A stretch of 64,000 bases of DNA from an uncultured Maritimibacter sp. (GCA_913063035.1 CAJXYS010000011.1:18127-82126), one strand, 5' to 3'; positions 11,170 through 20,524 are shown, numbered from the stretch's first letter. Numbers and translations are program-made. The notes: generated by a model from the sequence alone, not told the origin.

Positions 11170-12325
11170 GGACTGGCAGGCCGGGGGGTTCGGGCTCTAT
11201 CTCCATTGGCCCTTCTGCCAGGCCAAATGCCCCTATTGCGACTTCAATTCCCATGTCGTGGCCACCATCGACCAGGCACGCTGGCAGCGCGCCTACCTGT
11301 CCGAGATCGACCGGCTCGGCGCCGAAACGCAGGGCCGCGTGCTGCGATCCGTGTTTTTCGGGGGCGGCACCCCCAGCCTTATGGATCCCGACCTCGTCGC
11401 CGCGATCCTGGACCGCGTGCGGGCGACATGGGCCACGGCCAATGACTTCGAAGTCACGCTCGAGGCCAACCCCACCTCGGTGGAAGCCGGACGGTTTGCC
11501 GGCTACAGGGCCGCGGGCGTGGACCGGGTGTCGATGGGACTCCAGGCGCTGAATGACGACGATCTGCGCCGTCTGGGGCGGCTGCACAGCGCCGCCGAGG
11601 CCCGCGCCGCCTTCGACGTCGCGCGGCAAAGCTTCGCCCGGGTCAGCTTCGATCTGATCTACGCCCGCCAACACCAGACCCTTGCGGGCTGGCAGGCCGA
11701 ACTGCGCGAGGCGCTGGCCATGGCGGCCGATCACCTTTCGCTCTACCAGCTGACCATCGAACCCGGCACGGCCTTCGGGCGGCTCCACGATGCGGGGCGG
11801 CTTGCCGGACTGCCCGACGACGATCTCGGCGCCGACATGTACGCGGCGACGCAAGAGATCTGCGCCGCGGCGGGGCTGCCGGCCTACGAGGTCTCGAACC
11901 ATGCCGTGCCGGGCGCGGAATCGCGCCACAACCTGATCTACTGGCGGTACGGCGACTATGCCGGGATCGGCCCCGGCGCCCATGGCCGCCTGACGCTGGA
12001 CGGGCAGCGCTACGCCACCGAAACCCCGCTGGCCCCCGGCGCCTGGCTCGAGGCGGTCGAGACCGGCGGCAACGGCGAACGCCCGCGCAATGCGCTGTCC
12101 GCATCCGATCAGGCCGGCGAGTACCTGATGATGGCCTTGCGCATGGCCGAAGGCGTGGATCTGCGCCGGTTGCGTCAGCTGGATCAGGACTACGTCGATA
12201 TCAATAAAATCAATAGCTTACAGGAATTGAACATGGTCGAGCTCCGGGAGGAGTCGCTCCGCCTCACGCCGGCCGGTCGTCCTGTCCTGAATGCCGTGCT
12301 GCGCGATCTTCTGGGCGGGGACTGA
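11129..12325 (+). CDS. hemW: Radical SAM heme chaperone HemW
   Basis: About 398 residues, normal for HemW. The radical-SAM cluster motif CQAKCPYC gives cysteines 30, 34 and 37, followed by the glycine-rich GGGTPS segment and the C-terminal HemN-like domain. HemW, formerly annotated as an oxygen-independent coproporphyrinogen oxidase, binds heme and is thought to deliver it to respiratory enzymes; it lacks the extra N-terminal residues of true HemN. Start choice is uncertain (ATG 11129, or the GTG two codons earlier); both overlap rdgB and neither has a strong ribosome site. Codons around 12195-12235 are unusually AT-rich ([15 protein letters not shown]). Confidence 0.92.
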   Translation: MPSENSSPPSLTAEDWQAGGFGLYLHWPFCQAKCPYCDFNSHVVATIDQARWQRAYLSEIDRLGAETQGRVLRSVFFGGGTPSLMDPDLVAAILDRVRATWATANDFEVTLEANPTSVEAGRFAGYRAAGVDRVSMGLQALNDDDLRRLGRLHSAAEARAAFDVARQSFARVSFDLIYARQHQTLAGWQAELREALAMAADHLSLYQLTIEPGTAFGRLHDAGRLAGLPDDDLGADMYAATQEICAAAGLPAYEVSNHAVPGAESRHNLIYWRYGDYAGIGPGAHGRLTLDGQRYATETPLAPGAWLEAVETGGNGERPRNALSASDQAGEYLMMALRMAEGVDLRRLRQLDQDYVDINKINSLQELNMVELREESLRLTPAGRPVLNAVLRDLLGGD

Positions 12326-12328
12326 GGC

Positions 12329-12679
12329 ATGCGCTGGCTCTGGCTGGCGTTCGGGCTGATCTGTCTGGGAATTGGGCTGGTCGGGACCGTCCTGCCGCTG
12401 GTGCCCACCGTGCCGCTGGTGCTGCTTGCGGCCTATGCCTTCGCGCGGTCGTCCGAACGGCTCCATGACTGGCTTGTGCGCCACCCCAGGCTGGGCCCGC
12501 CGCTGGAAGACTGGCGGCGCTTCGGCGCGATCCGCCGCCCGGCCAAGCGGGTCGCCACGATCTCCGTGCTGATCGCGTTCGGGATCTCCGTTCTGCTGGG
12601 TGTACGCCCGGCGATACTGGCGGTTCAGGCGGTCGTGCTCGGCGGGGTGCTCGTCTTTATATGGAGCCGTCCGGGCTGA
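12329..12679 (+). CDS. DUF454 (YbaN) family inner-membrane protein
   Basis: 116 residues starting 3 bp after the hemW stop. An N-terminal hydrophobic pair (about 3-40, containing GLVGTVLPLVPTVPLVLLAAY, the DUF454 signature region), a short charged loop with ERLHDWL and HPRLGP, and two more hydrophobic helices at the C-terminus point to a small polytopic membrane protein like E. coli YbaN. The molecular function of the family is unknown. It is the last gene of rph-rdgB-hemW-DUF454 and its 3' end overlaps convergent parB by 23 bp. Confidence 0.88.
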   Translation: MRWLWLAFGLICLGIGLVGTVLPLVPTVPLVLLAAYAFARSSERLHDWLVRHPRLGPPLEDWRRFGAIRRPAKRVATISVLIAFGISVLLGVRPAILAVQAVVLGGVLVFIWSRPG

Positions 12680-13586
12680 CGTTCCCGAGAAGCCGGCAAA
12701 GCCGGTCGAGATCGTCCAGCGTGCCGTAGCGGATCGTCACCGTCCCCGCCTCGCCGCCGGGCTTGTGATCGACCGCCACCTTCAGCCCCAGATTCGCGGA
12801 CAGGTCGGCCTCCAGCGCGCGGGTATCGGCATCTTTCTCGCCGCCCTGCTGGCGCTGCCGCGGCTTTCCGGTCCCCTTGGGTTTTTTCGCGAGCCGCTCC
12901 ACCTCGCGCACCGAGAGGCCCTTTTCCACCGTCTTGCGCGCAAGGCCGGTCGGATCGTCCGCGGTGATCAGTGCCCTGGCATGTCCCGCGCTTATCTTTC
13001 CGTCCCGCAGATAGCCCAGGATTTCCTCGGGCAGGCCCAGCAGGCGCATGACATTGGCGATATGGCTGCGGCTCTTGCCGAGCGCCCTGGCCAGGTTTTC
13101 CTGCGTGTGACCGAAGCGATCCATCAACTGGCGATACCCCATCGCCTCTTCGACGGCGTTCAGATCGGCGCGCTGGATGTTCTCGATGATCGCGACCTCG
13201 AGAACCTCGGTATCGTCGAGATCGCGGATCAGCACGGGCAGGTCGTGCAGCTGCGCAAGCTGCGCCGCGCGCCAGCGCCGTTCGCCGGCGACGATCTGGA
13301 AGGTCCCGTCGACGCTGGGATCGGGACGCACGATCAGCGGCTGGATGACGCCCTTTTCCCGGATCGAGGCGGCGAGTTCCTCGAGATTTTCCTGCACGAA
13401 ATCGCGCCGGGGCTGGTCCGGATTCGGGGCAAGTTTCTCGATCGGGACATAGGTGTCGGGGCGCGGCAGGCCGCCCTGCCCCGACTCTTCGGCCGTGTCG
13501 CCGTCCTGCGCCTCGAGGTTGACATCTGCCATGAGGGCCGACAGCCCGCGGCCAAGTCCCCGGTTTTTCTGGTTTTTTTTGCTCAT
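12657..13586 (-). CDS. parB: Chromosome-partitioning protein ParB (CTP-dependent clamp)
   Basis: 309 residues starting at MSKKNQKNRGLGRGL; the basic RGLGRGL N-terminus is the typical ParA-contacting peptide. The CTP-binding/hydrolysis motif GERRWRA, ENIQR and the helix-turn-helix (LARALGKSRSHIANVMRLL) follow, then a linker and C-terminal dimerisation domain. ParB loads at parS as a CTP-switched DNA clamp and spreads, forming the segregation complex moved by ParA. It lies 13 bp after parA on the same strand. Two perfect parS sites are 1.4 and 3.3 kb away, in rsmG and at the mnmG start, consistent with a chromosomal par locus near oriC. Confidence 0.97.
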   Translation of the reverse strand: MSKKNQKNRGLGRGLSALMADVNLEAQDGDTAEESGQGGLPRPDTYVPIEKLAPNPDQPRRDFVQENLEELAASIREKGVIQPLIVRPDPSVDGTFQIVAGERRWRAAQLAQLHDLPVLIRDLDDTEVLEVAIIENIQRADLNAVEEAMGYRQLMDRFGHTQENLARALGKSRSHIANVMRLLGLPEEILGYLRDGKISAGHARALITADDPTGLARKTVEKGLSVREVERLAKKPKGTGKPRQRQQGGEKDADTRALEADLSANLGLKVAVDHKPGGEAGTVTIRYGTLDDLDRLCRLLGNVSPDGSI

Positions 13587-13599
13587 TCCCACCCCTTCG

Positions 13600-14412
13600 T
13601 CAGGCCGCGACCGCAGCGGCGTGCTTGTCGAGCAGCTCTTTCGCAAGGGCGCGATAGGCCTGGCTGCCCTTGGACTGCGTGTCGTACATCAGCGCCGGCA
13701 TCGCGAAGGAGGGCGCCTCGCTCAGACGGACATTGCGCGGGATGACGGTCTTGAAGACCAGTTCGCCCAGCGTGTCGCGGGCATCCGATTCGACCTGCCG
13801 GGACAGGTTGTTACGGCTGTCATACATCGTCAGGACGACGCCCTCGATCCGCAGGTTGGCATTGGCCGTCTGCCGGACCTCGCGAACCGTCAGCATCAGT
13901 TGAGACAGCCCCTCGAGCGCGAAGAATTCGCATTGCAGGGGCACCAGCACGGAATGGGCCGCAACCATCGCGTTGACCGTCAACATGTTGAGAGATGGCG
14001 GACAGTCGATCAAGATATAGTCAAATCCATATGTCGACAGCGCCTGTTGGCGCAACGCGTTGCGCAGCAGGAAGACCCGCCGCTCCTTGGAGACGAGCTC
14101 CACATCGGCCGAGCTGAGGTCTGTGGTCGCCGGCGCGATACAGAGATTCTCGACATCGGTTTCCTGCACGACCGACTCGATCGCGGCCTCTTCCAGCAAC
14201 AGGTCGTAGGTTGTCATGCGCCGCCGGTCGAGATCGACGCCAAGGCCGGTCGAGGCGTTGCCCTGCGGATCGATATCCAGCAGCAGCACCCGTTTCCCGG
14301 CCTCGGCCAGCGCGGTGCCCAGGTTGATGGCCGTCGTGGTCTTGCCCACCCCGCCCTTCTGGTTCGCGACCGCGATGATTCTGGGCCGACGGCCCGTTCC
14401 GGACTCAGACAC
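13600..14412 (-). CDS. parA: Chromosome-partitioning ATPase ParA (Soj)
   Basis: 270 residues from a GTG start with a good GGAGG 8 nt upstream. The deviant Walker A KGGVGKTTT is at about 19-27 and LLDIDPQGN follows; family length is about 260-270. ParA-ATP binds nucleoid DNA and pulls ParB-parS complexes, separating sister origins. The start overlaps the rsmG stop by 8 bp. It sits in the conserved mnmE-mnmG-rsmG-parA-parB string. A plasmid ParA is unlikely, given this context and the perfect chromosomal parS sites. Confidence 0.97.
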   Translation of the reverse strand: MSESGTGRRPRIIAVANQKGGVGKTTTAINLGTALAEAGKRVLLLDIDPQGNASTGLGVDLDRRRMTTYDLLLEEAAIESVVQETDVENLCIAPATTDLSSADVELVSKERRVFLLRNALRQQALSTYGFDYILIDCPPSLNMLTVNAMVAAHSVLVPLQCEFFALEGLSQLMLTVREVRQTANANLRIEGVVLTMYDSRNNLSRQVESDARDTLGELVFKTVIPRNVRLSEAPSFAMPALMYDTQSKGSQAYRALAKELLDKHAAAVAA

Positions 14413-15025
14413 GGCTGATGCCTCCGATCTTGAGAATGACGCCTGCGCTGTCGGTGCGGCTTGGATATTTCTGAACCTCGAAGCGCCAGGTTTCAAGGGC
14501 CGCCGCGATCTCTTGCGCATGCTGGGCCCCTTTCGGGAAAAGCGCCACGCCGCCTTCTACCAGATGTTGTTGCGCCAAGGGCAGCAACCGCAACAGGGGG
14601 GCCAGGGCACGCGCCGACACGACATCCGCCTGCAGGCTCGGCAGCGACTCGGCGCGCGCCGTGCGAATGTCCGCGGCGATGCCGGTTTCCTGCGCGGCCC
14701 GGACCAGGAAGGCCGATTTGCGTGCGTCGCTCTCGACAAGGGTGACGGAAAGCCCGGGCCGCTCCGCCGCCGCGAGGATCGCAACGATCATCCCGGGAAA
14801 TCCGCCCCCGGATCCGAGATCGGCCCAGCGCTGTGCCCGTCCCGGCGCGAGATCGAAAAGCTGTGCGGAATCAAGGAAATGGCGCGTCCAGAGATCCGCG
14901 AGGCTGGCCCTGGAGACGAGATTGATTGCCGGGTTCCACTTGGCCAGCAAGGCCGCGTAGATATCCAGACGCTCCAGTGTTTCACGTGAAACATCGCGCG
15001 CGGCCAGAAAGGCGTCGCGGCTCAT
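14405..15025 (-). CDS. rsmG: 16S rRNA (guanine-N7) methyltransferase RsmG (GidB)
   Basis: 206 residues with the SAM-binding motif [12 protein letters not shown] at about 67-78 and the RsmG core ([16 protein letters not shown]). It methylates N7 of G527 (E. coli numbering) in 16S rRNA. Its start overlaps the mnmG stop by 4 bp and its stop overlaps parA by 8 bp. Codons for VSRETL are written with a perfect parS palindrome, so this stretch carries both protein and segregation information. Assignment is secure from sequence and neighbours. Confidence 0.96.
   Translation of the reverse strand: MSRDAFLAARDVSRETLERLDIYAALLAKWNPAINLVSRASLADLWTRHFLDSAQLFDLAPGRAQRWADLGSGGGFPGMIVAILAAAERPGLSVTLVESDARKSAFLVRAAQETGIAADIRTARAESLPSLQADVVSARALAPLLRLLPLAQQHLVEGGVALFPKGAQHAQEIAAALETWRFEVQKYPSRTDSAGVILKIGGISRV
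14978..14993. other. parS: parS centromere site 1 (inside rsmG)
   Basis: A perfect 16-bp palindrome, TGTTTCACGTGAAACA, identical to the canonical bacterial parS form. It lies within the rsmG coding region, 1 kb from parA and about 5 kb from the proposed oriC. It is the expected ParB loading site. Confidence 0.93.
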
Positions 15026-16887
15026 GCGCTGCGACGGGCCGCGTTCTGCCGAAGCCGCGACAGGATCAGGGTCAGCGCCGCGGGCGTCATCCCGTCGATC
15101 CGGCCGGCCTGCCCCAGCGTCAGGGGCCGGACCTGTTCGAGCTTGCCGCGCAATTCGTGGGACAGCCCGTTGACCGCCGCGTAATCGAAATCCGCCGGAA
15201 TCGCCTGGGCCTCGTCTCGCTGCAACGCGGCCACGTCGTTTTTCTGCCGTTCGATGTATTGCGCGTAAAGCGCGTCGCGCTCCACCTGCCTGCGGATCTC
15301 GGGCGCGATATCCTCGAGCGCCGGCCAGACCTCGGCAAGGCGCGCGAAATCGATGTCCGGAAAGGCCAGGAGATCCATCCCGGTCCGGCGCGTGCCGTCC
15401 TCGCCGACCTTCAGACCGGCCGACCGCGCCTCTTTCGGGGTGAGGCTGTGCGCTTCGAGCGTGGTTCGGGCCGCGTCGAGCTGCGCCATCTTGGTCTCGA
15501 AGGCCACCCGGCGATCGGATCCCACGCAACCGAGCGACAGGCCCAGCGGAGTCAGCCGCTGATCGGCATTGTCCGCCCGCAGCGACAGCCGGAACTCCGC
15601 CCGCGAGGTGAACATCCGGTACGGCTCGGTCACGCCGCGCGTTACGAGATCGTCGACCATGACGCCGATATAGGAGTCGGCGCGGCTGAAAATGACGGGC
15701 TCTCGCCCCTGTATCTCGCGTGCCGCATTCAGACCGGCCACAACGCCTTGTGCCGCGGCCTCCTCGTAACCCGTGGTCCCGTTGATCTGGCCGGCCAGGT
15801 AAAGACCGGGCACGGACTTGACCGCCAGCGTCGGCGCCAACGCGCGGGGATCGACGTAGTCATACTCGATCGCGTAGCCCGGTTGCACGATGCGGGCACT
15901 CTCAAGCCCGGCGATCGAGCGCACATAGTCTTCCTGCACGACCTCGGGCAGCGACGTCGAGATCCCGTTCGGATAGACCGTGGTGTCGTCCAGCCCCTCC
16001 GGTTCCAGGAAGATCTGGTGCGAGTCCTTCTCGGCAAAGCGCACGATCTTGTCCTCGATAGACGGGCAGTAGCGGGGGCCCACGCCCTCGATATGGCCGC
16101 CATACATCGCTGATTTTTCAAGGTTCCGGCGAATGATCTCGTGCGTTCGAGAATTCGTGTGGGTGATCGCGCAGGACACCTGCCGGACGAAGGGCCGTTC
16201 CGACAGGAAGGAGAACATCACCGGATTTTCGTCTCCGGGCTGGGCCTCGAGGCTTTCCCAGTCGATGGTTCGGCCGTCGAGGCGCGGTGGCGTGCCCGTT
16301 TTCAACCGCCCCAGCGGCAGATCGAAGGAATCGATCCTCTCGGCAAGCCGGATCGCGGGCTTGTCGCCCATGCGCCCGCCCGGACGCGACACGTCCCCGA
16401 TATGGATCACGCCGCGCAGAAAGGTCCCGGTGGTCAGCACCACGGCCCCGGCGGAAAGCCGGCTGCCATCGGCCAGCGCCACGCCTGCGACGCGATCGCC
16501 CTGCATCACGAAATCCGTCGCTTCGCCCTCGACCACGGTCAGTCCCGGCGTCGCCGCGATCTCGCGCTGCATCTCCGTGCGGTATATCTTGCGGTCGGAT
16601 TGCGCCCGCGGGCCCTGCACCGCGGGACCCTTGCGGCGGTTCAGCAGCCGGAACTGGATACCGGCCTTGTCCGCAACGCGCCCCATGACGCCGTCCAGCG
16701 CGTCGATTTCGCGGACCAGATGGCCCTTGCCAAGGCCCCCGATGGCCGGGTTGCAGCTCATCACCCCGATGGATTCGAAGCGCAGGGTGACCAGCGCGGT
16801 GCGCGCGCCCATCCGGGCCGCGGCATGCGCTGCGTCCGTTCCGGCGTGCCCGCCGCCGATCACCACCACGTCGAAATCATGTTTCAC
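15022..16887 (-). CDS. mnmG: tRNA uridine-5-carboxymethylaminomethyl modification enzyme MnmG (GidA)
   Basis: 621 residues from a GTG at 16887. An N-terminal FAD-binding GGGHAG motif, the GidA signatures and a C-terminal helical domain that contacts MnmE are present. With MnmE it installs the cmnm5 group on U34 of certain tRNAs using FAD and methylenetetrahydrofolate. The start is decided by spacing: TGAGGA lies 9 nt before the GTG, whereas an in-frame TTG at 16896 abuts that site. A perfect parS palindrome overlaps the start (the codons FHVKH). It sits between mnmE (12 bp upstream) and rsmG (4-bp overlap). Confidence 0.95.
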   Translation of the reverse strand: MKHDFDVVVIGGGHAGTDAAHAAARMGARTALVTLRFESIGVMSCNPAIGGLGKGHLVREIDALDGVMGRVADKAGIQFRLLNRRKGPAVQGPRAQSDRKIYRTEMQREIAATPGLTVVEGEATDFVMQGDRVAGVALADGSRLSAGAVVLTTGTFLRGVIHIGDVSRPGGRMGDKPAIRLAERIDSFDLPLGRLKTGTPPRLDGRTIDWESLEAQPGDENPVMFSFLSERPFVRQVSCAITHTNSRTHEIIRRNLEKSAMYGGHIEGVGPRYCPSIEDKIVRFAEKDSHQIFLEPEGLDDTTVYPNGISTSLPEVVQEDYVRSIAGLESARIVQPGYAIEYDYVDPRALAPTLAVKSVPGLYLAGQINGTTGYEEAAAQGVVAGLNAAREIQGREPVIFSRADSYIGVMVDDLVTRGVTEPYRMFTSRAEFRLSLRADNADQRLTPLGLSLGCVGSDRRVAFETKMAQLDAARTTLEAHSLTPKEARSAGLKVGEDGTRRTGMDLLAFPDIDFARLAEVWPALEDIAPEIRRQVERDALYAQYIERQKNDVAALQRDEAQAIPADFDYAAVNGLSHELRGKLEQVRPLTLGQAGRIDGMTPAALTLILSRLRQNAARRSA

Positions 16888-16895
16888 GTGAAACA
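16880..16895. other. parS: parS centromere site 2 (overlapping the mnmG start)
   Basis: A second perfect copy of TGTTTCACGTGAAACA spans the start codon of mnmG and the short mnmE-mnmG gap. ParB clamps loaded here would sit on the translation-initiation region of mnmG DNA, so an effect on its transcription is conceivable but unproven. Confidence 0.92.
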
Positions 16896-16899
16896 ATCC

Positions 16900-18192
16900 T
16901 CATTTTCCCAGGCAGAAACTGGCAAAGATCTCGTCCAGCAGGTGTTCGACATCCACCCGGCCGATCAGCGAGTCCAGCGCCCGGATCGCCCGGCGCAGCT
17001 CTTCTGCCGCGAATTCTGCCCTGTCCGGGCCCCTACATACTTCACTCCGGGCCGATTCCATAGCCCCAAGGGCAGACTCGATCGCCAGCCGGTGACGCTC
17101 ATGGGTCGCTGTCGCCGCACCGGAGGCCCGGTTTTCGAGAATGGATGTAATCCTGTCGATCAGCGCCGCAAGACCCGCGCCCGTCTTGCCCGACACCGGA
17201 AGGCCCCGGTCAGCGGCCCCCAGGTCGGCCTTGGCCGCGACGAGAATGTCGTCCCCGCCGGGTTCAAGCCCTGAAAACCCGGCCTCGCCCACGCCGAGAA
17301 ACACCCGGAGATCGGCCTCCCGCGCGCGGGCCACGGCACGTTCAATCCCGATCCCTTCTACTACATCTTGTGTCTCACGCAGACCTGCAGTGTCCAATAT
17401 GGTAACAGGCAAGCCGTGCAGATCCATGCGGACCTCGATCACATCGCGTGTCGTGCCCGCGATTTCCGACGTGATCGCCGCCTCGCGGCCGGCCAGCGCG
17501 TTCAACAGGGTCGACTTCCCGGCATTGGGCGGACCCACGATCGCGACCTCGAACCCGTCGCGGATGCGTTCGGAAACCCGGGCCCCGGCGGCCTCGGCCT
17601 TTAGATCGGCCGCGACGCCGTCCACGAGATCCAGCACCTCGGGCGTGACGTCGACCGGGACGTCTTCGTCGGCGAAGTCGATCGTGGCCTCCAGCAATGC
17701 CGCCGCGCGGATCAGCCGGGATCGCCAACCTTCGGCCAGCGCGCCCAGCGCACCCTCCAGGACACGGAGCGCCTGGCGCCGCTGCGCCTCCGTTTCCGCC
17801 TCGATGAGATCACCCAGGCCCTCGACCTGGGCAAGGTCCAGGCGCCCGTTCATCAATGCCCGCCGCGTGAATTCCCCCGGATCGGCCAGGCGCACCCCCT
17901 GCTGGGTGCCAAGCTCGCGCAGAACGGCCCTGACGATCGCCGGGCTGCCGTGCAGGTGGAATTCCACGACCGGCTCGCCGGTAAAGCTTGCGCCCGTCTC
18001 GAAGGCCAGCACCAGCGCTTCGTCGAGATGTGCACCAGATGCGTCGCACAGGGTCCGCAGGCCGGCCTTCCGGGCCGGCGGCAGGGATCCGCAGAGCCGG
18101 CGCGCGGCATCCTTTGCCGCGGAGCCCGACAGGCGGATCACCGCCACCCCCGCCTTGCCGCGGGCACTTGCCAATGCGTAGATCGTATCCAT
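16900..18192 (-). CDS. mnmE: tRNA modification GTPase MnmE (TrmE)
   Basis: 430 residues, slightly shorter than E. coli MnmE (about 454). An N-terminal folate-binding domain (MDTIYALAS), a helical domain and an inserted G domain with [14 protein letters not shown] are followed by the invariant C-terminal CLGK (Cys427). It forms a heterotetramer with MnmG to modify the tRNA wobble uridine. It lies directly upstream of mnmG and about 30 bp after rho on the same strand. The predicted N-terminus matches the family exactly. Confidence 0.96.
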   Translation of the reverse strand: MDTIYALASARGKAGVAVIRLSGSAAKDAARRLCGSLPPARKAGLRTLCDASGAHLDEALVLAFETGASFTGEPVVEFHLHGSPAIVRAVLRELGTQQGVRLADPGEFTRRALMNGRLDLAQVEGLGDLIEAETEAQRRQALRVLEGALGALAEGWRSRLIRAAALLEATIDFADEDVPVDVTPEVLDLVDGVAADLKAEAAGARVSERIRDGFEVAIVGPPNAGKSTLLNALAGREAAITSEIAGTTRDVIEVRMDLHGLPVTILDTAGLRETQDVVEGIGIERAVARAREADLRVFLGVGEAGFSGLEPGGDDILVAAKADLGAADRGLPVSGKTGAGLAALIDRITSILENRASGAATATHERHRLAIESALGAMESARSEVCRGPDRAEFAAEELRRAIRALDSLIGRVDVEHLLDEIFASFCLGK

Positions 18193-18226
18193 GGGTCTCG
18201 CGCCCCCGGCGCCGGACCGGCGACGC

Positions 18227-19498
18227 TCAGGTGTTCATGGAGTCGAAGAACTCGTCGTTGGTCTTCGTCTGCTTCAGTTTCGACAGCAGGAACTCGATCG
18301 CGTCGGTCACGCCCATCGGGTTCAGGATCCGCCGCAGAACGAACATTTTCTGCAAATCTCCTTTGGGAACAAGGAGTTCCTCTTTCCGTGTGCCGGATTT
18401 GAGAATGTCTATCGCCGGGAAGACACGCTTGTCGGCCACCTTGCGGTCGAGGATCAGTTCCGAGTTGCCGGTGCCCTTGAACTCTTCGAAAATCACCTCG
18501 TCCATGCGCGAGCCGGTGTCGATCAGCGCCGTCGAGACGATGGTGAGCGAGCCGCCCTCCTCGATGTTCCGGGCCGCCCCGAAGAAACGCTTGGGCCGTT
18601 GCAGCGCATTGGCGTCCACGCCCCCGGTCAGAACCTTGCCCGATGACGGCACCACCGTGTTGTAGGCGCGACCCAGCCGCGTGATCGAGTCGAGCAGGAT
18701 CACGACGTCCCGCTTGTGTTCGACGAGGCGCTTGGCCTTCTCGATCACCATCTCCGACACCGCGACGTGGCGCGTGGCAGGTTCGTCGAAGGTCGAGGAG
18801 ATTACCTCGCCCTTCACGTTCCGCTGCATGTCGGTCACCTCTTCCGGGCGCTCGTCGATCAGCAGGACGATCAGGTAGCACTCGGGATGATTGCGCTCGA
18901 TCGAATGGGCGATGTTTTGCAACAGCACGGTCTTACCGGTCCGCGGCGGTGCGACGATCAGGCTCCGCTGGCCCTTGCCGATGGGCGCGACCAGGTCGAT
19001 CACGCGGGCCGAGCGATCCTTGATCGTCGGATCGTCGATTTCCATGGTCAGGCGCTCATCGGGGTAGAGCGGCGTCAGGTTGTCGAAATGCACCTTGTGG
19101 CGCGCGTTCTCGGGATCTTCGAAATTGATCTTCGTGACCTTGGTGATCCCGAAATACCGCTCGTTCTCGCGCGGGGCGCGGATCACGCCCTCCACCGTGT
19201 CACCGGTGCGCAGCGCGAACTGGCGGATCACATCCGGGCTGACATAAATGTCGTCCGGACCGGGAAGGTAGTTCGCCTCGGGCGAGCGCAGAAAGCCGAA
19301 ACCGTCCTGCATCACTTCGAGCACGCCGTCGCCGGAAATCTCCCAGCCTTCTTCCGCGCGGGCCTTCAGGATGGCGAACATCATGTCGCCCTTGCGCATC
19401 GAGGACGCGGCTTCGATTTCCAGCTCTTCGGCCTGTGCCAGCAGCTCGGCCGGGCTTTGCGCCTTGAGATCGGACAGGAAAAGTTGATTTTCGGACAT
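18227..19498 (-). CDS. rho: Transcription termination factor Rho
   Basis: 423 residues, the standard length. The N-terminal RNA-binding OB fold ([18 protein letters not shown]) is followed by the RecA-like ATPase with [12 protein letters not shown] and [13 protein letters not shown] hexameric RNA helicase, Rho ends transcription at unstructured C-rich transcripts. The ATG follows a 140-bp leader holding an 18-bp palindrome and a TTGACA box, so autoregulation through the leader is plausible. It is the first of a leftward run toward mnmE; hemJ lies upstream on the same strand. Confidence 0.98.
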   Translation of the reverse strand: MSENQLFLSDLKAQSPAELLAQAEELEIEAASSMRKGDMMFAILKARAEEGWEISGDGVLEVMQDGFGFLRSPEANYLPGPDDIYVSPDVIRQFALRTGDTVEGVIRAPRENERYFGITKVTKINFEDPENARHKVHFDNLTPLYPDERLTMEIDDPTIKDRSARVIDLVAPIGKGQRSLIVAPPRTGKTVLLQNIAHSIERNHPECYLIVLLIDERPEEVTDMQRNVKGEVISSTFDEPATRHVAVSEMVIEKAKRLVEHKRDVVILLDSITRLGRAYNTVVPSSGKVLTGGVDANALQRPKRFFGAARNIEEGGSLTIVSTALIDTGSRMDEVIFEEFKGTGNSELILDRKVADKRVFPAIDILKSGTRKEELLVPKGDLQKMFVLRRILNPMGVTDAIEFLLSKLKQTKTNDEFFDSMNT

Positions 19499-19532
19499 AG
19501 GTCTCGCCTGGATACGGGGAATTGCGTCACCC

Positions 19533-19550
19533 GAAGGCCATGGCCTTCGA
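19533..19550 (-). promoter_or_regulatory. 18-bp perfect palindrome in the rho leader
   Basis: CGAAGGCCATGGCCTTCG reads the same on both strands, 34 bp before the rho ATG. In RNA it would form a stem with a tight loop; in DNA it could be an operator. There is no T-run after it, so it is not a simple terminator. Confidence 0.5.
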
Positions 19551-19600
19551 CGGGAGCGATATTCTGGATTGGCGTCATGGCCGGACGGCCGGACGCCGCT

Positions 19601-19630
19601 GCTTTACACCCTTGGGCGTCTGCCTGTCAA
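19601..19630 (-). promoter_or_regulatory. Candidate rho promoter
   Basis: A perfect TTGACA (19630-19625) is followed, about 18 nt on, by a weak TAAAGC. This would give an untranslated leader of roughly 100 nt containing the palindrome. The -35 match is strong and the -10 is poor, so the call is tentative. Confidence 0.35.
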
Positions 19631-19638
19631 ACGCAGCT

Positions 19639-20088
19639 TCAGAATTTGACGATCACCGCGATCACGATGACGATCATCAGGAGCGTCGGAAGCTCGTTCA
19701 TCATCCGGAAGCCACGCCCCGAGACCGTGCAGGTTCCCGCAGCCAGTTCCTTCCGCCGCAGCCCGAGCCAGTGGTGAAACCAGGTCATCGCGATCACCGC
19801 CGCCGCCTTGGCCCAGGGCCAGATCATGTCCCAGTCCACGATGCCGGGCGTGAACACCAGGGCCAGACCGAAGACCCAGGTGGCGATCATCGCCGGGTTC
19901 ATGATGAGACGCAGCAGCTTGGATTCCATCACCTCGAGCGTTCCAGTCAGCGCGGGTCCCTCCGACGCGCGTTCGGTGTGATAGACGAACAGCCGAGGCA
20001 GGTAGAAGATCCCGGCCATCCAGGTGATCACCGCGATCACATGCAGGGATTTCGTCCAGGGATAGAGCGTGGCCAGCCAGTCGGTCAT
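19639..20088 (-). CDS. hemJ: Protoporphyrinogen IX oxidase HemJ
   Basis: 149 residues with four hydrophobic segments, the N-terminal KSLHVIAVITWMAGIFYLPRLFVYH block (conserved histidines) and the C-terminal FRMMNELPTLLM of the HemJ/UPF0093 family. HemJ is the membrane-bound, heme-dependent enzyme that many alphaproteobacteria use instead of HemG or HemY to make protoporphyrin IX. It lies between rho and the proposed oriC and is transcribed away from the origin. Ferrochelatase (50.9 kb) and HemW (11.1 kb) are in the same window. Confidence 0.9.
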   Translation of the reverse strand: MTDWLATLYPWTKSLHVIAVITWMAGIFYLPRLFVYHTERASEGPALTGTLEVMESKLLRLIMNPAMIATWVFGLALVFTPGIVDWDMIWPWAKAAAVIAMTWFHHWLGLRRKELAAGTCTVSGRGFRMMNELPTLLMIVIVIAVIVKF

Positions 20089-20403
20089 TTTCTCAGCTCT
20101 TGGCGATCAGGTCTCCGGACCCTCCTTAAAAGAATAAAAGAGTAATTGAAAAGATGATGTTGTTGTATGCGCTGGGGATGAGTGGGAATTCCCGACTTCT
20201 GCACAGATCCACATGGTGGGAGCCGGGGGTTGGACAGTCCGGGAACAAGGTTATACAGCCTTGGGGATCGTTCCATATTATTACTTATAAACAATGGTTT
20301 AAGTAATTTACCCCCGTGGATGTCACGTTGGTTTGCGAGGTTTCGCCTCCGACTAGGCCGCCTATGGCCCGAGAGACTCACAGGCGGGAAAAATATCGCC
20401 CAC

Positions 20404-20412
20404 GGTGGATAA
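20404..20412 (-). other. Candidate DnaA box
   Basis: TTATCCACC on the minus strand, 8 of 9 bases of the DnaA consensus, between the AT-rich core and maf. Confidence 0.55.
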
Positions 20413-20505
20413 GCCGGGTCGGTTTCTTGACATAGCGGGCGCAATTCGCCGATGCCCTGTCAGGGGGCGCAGTTGCCCCCTCTTGTACCGGGGTTCGCAT
20501 GCCAG

Positions 20506-20514
20506 TCATCCACA
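20506..20514 (+). other. Candidate DnaA box
   Basis: TCATCCACA, 8 of 9 bases of the DnaA consensus, immediately before the maf start and adjacent to a GAGTC methylation site. Confidence 0.5.
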
Positions 20515-20524
20515 GAGTCTTCCC

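Larger units (their letters stand above)
20089..20524. other. oriC: Proposed chromosomal replication origin (oriC)
   Basis: This 436-bp gene-free segment separates leftward hemJ-rho-mnmEG-rsmG-parAB from rightward maf-aroE-coaE-dnaQ. It holds two markedly AT-rich stretches (about 20123-20170 and 20272-20310) in an otherwise GC-rich window. Two 8-of-9 matches to the DnaA box TTATCCACA occur (20404-20412 on the minus strand, 20506-20514 on the plus strand), with weaker candidates at 20205-20213, 20251-20259 and 20285-20293. Two GANTC (CcrM) sites (20375-20379, 20515-20519), a 7-bp GC hairpin (20462-20481) and the palindrome GGGAATTCCC (20184-20193) are also present. Proximity to parAB/parS and divergent transcription of both flanks fit alphaproteobacterial origins. 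Small open frames here look non-coding. Confidence 0.82.

Noticed and set aside
20085..20444. 119-codon frame across the origin region
   Set aside because: Composition is not protein-like, it has no ribosome site, and it crosses the AT-rich core and a DnaA box.
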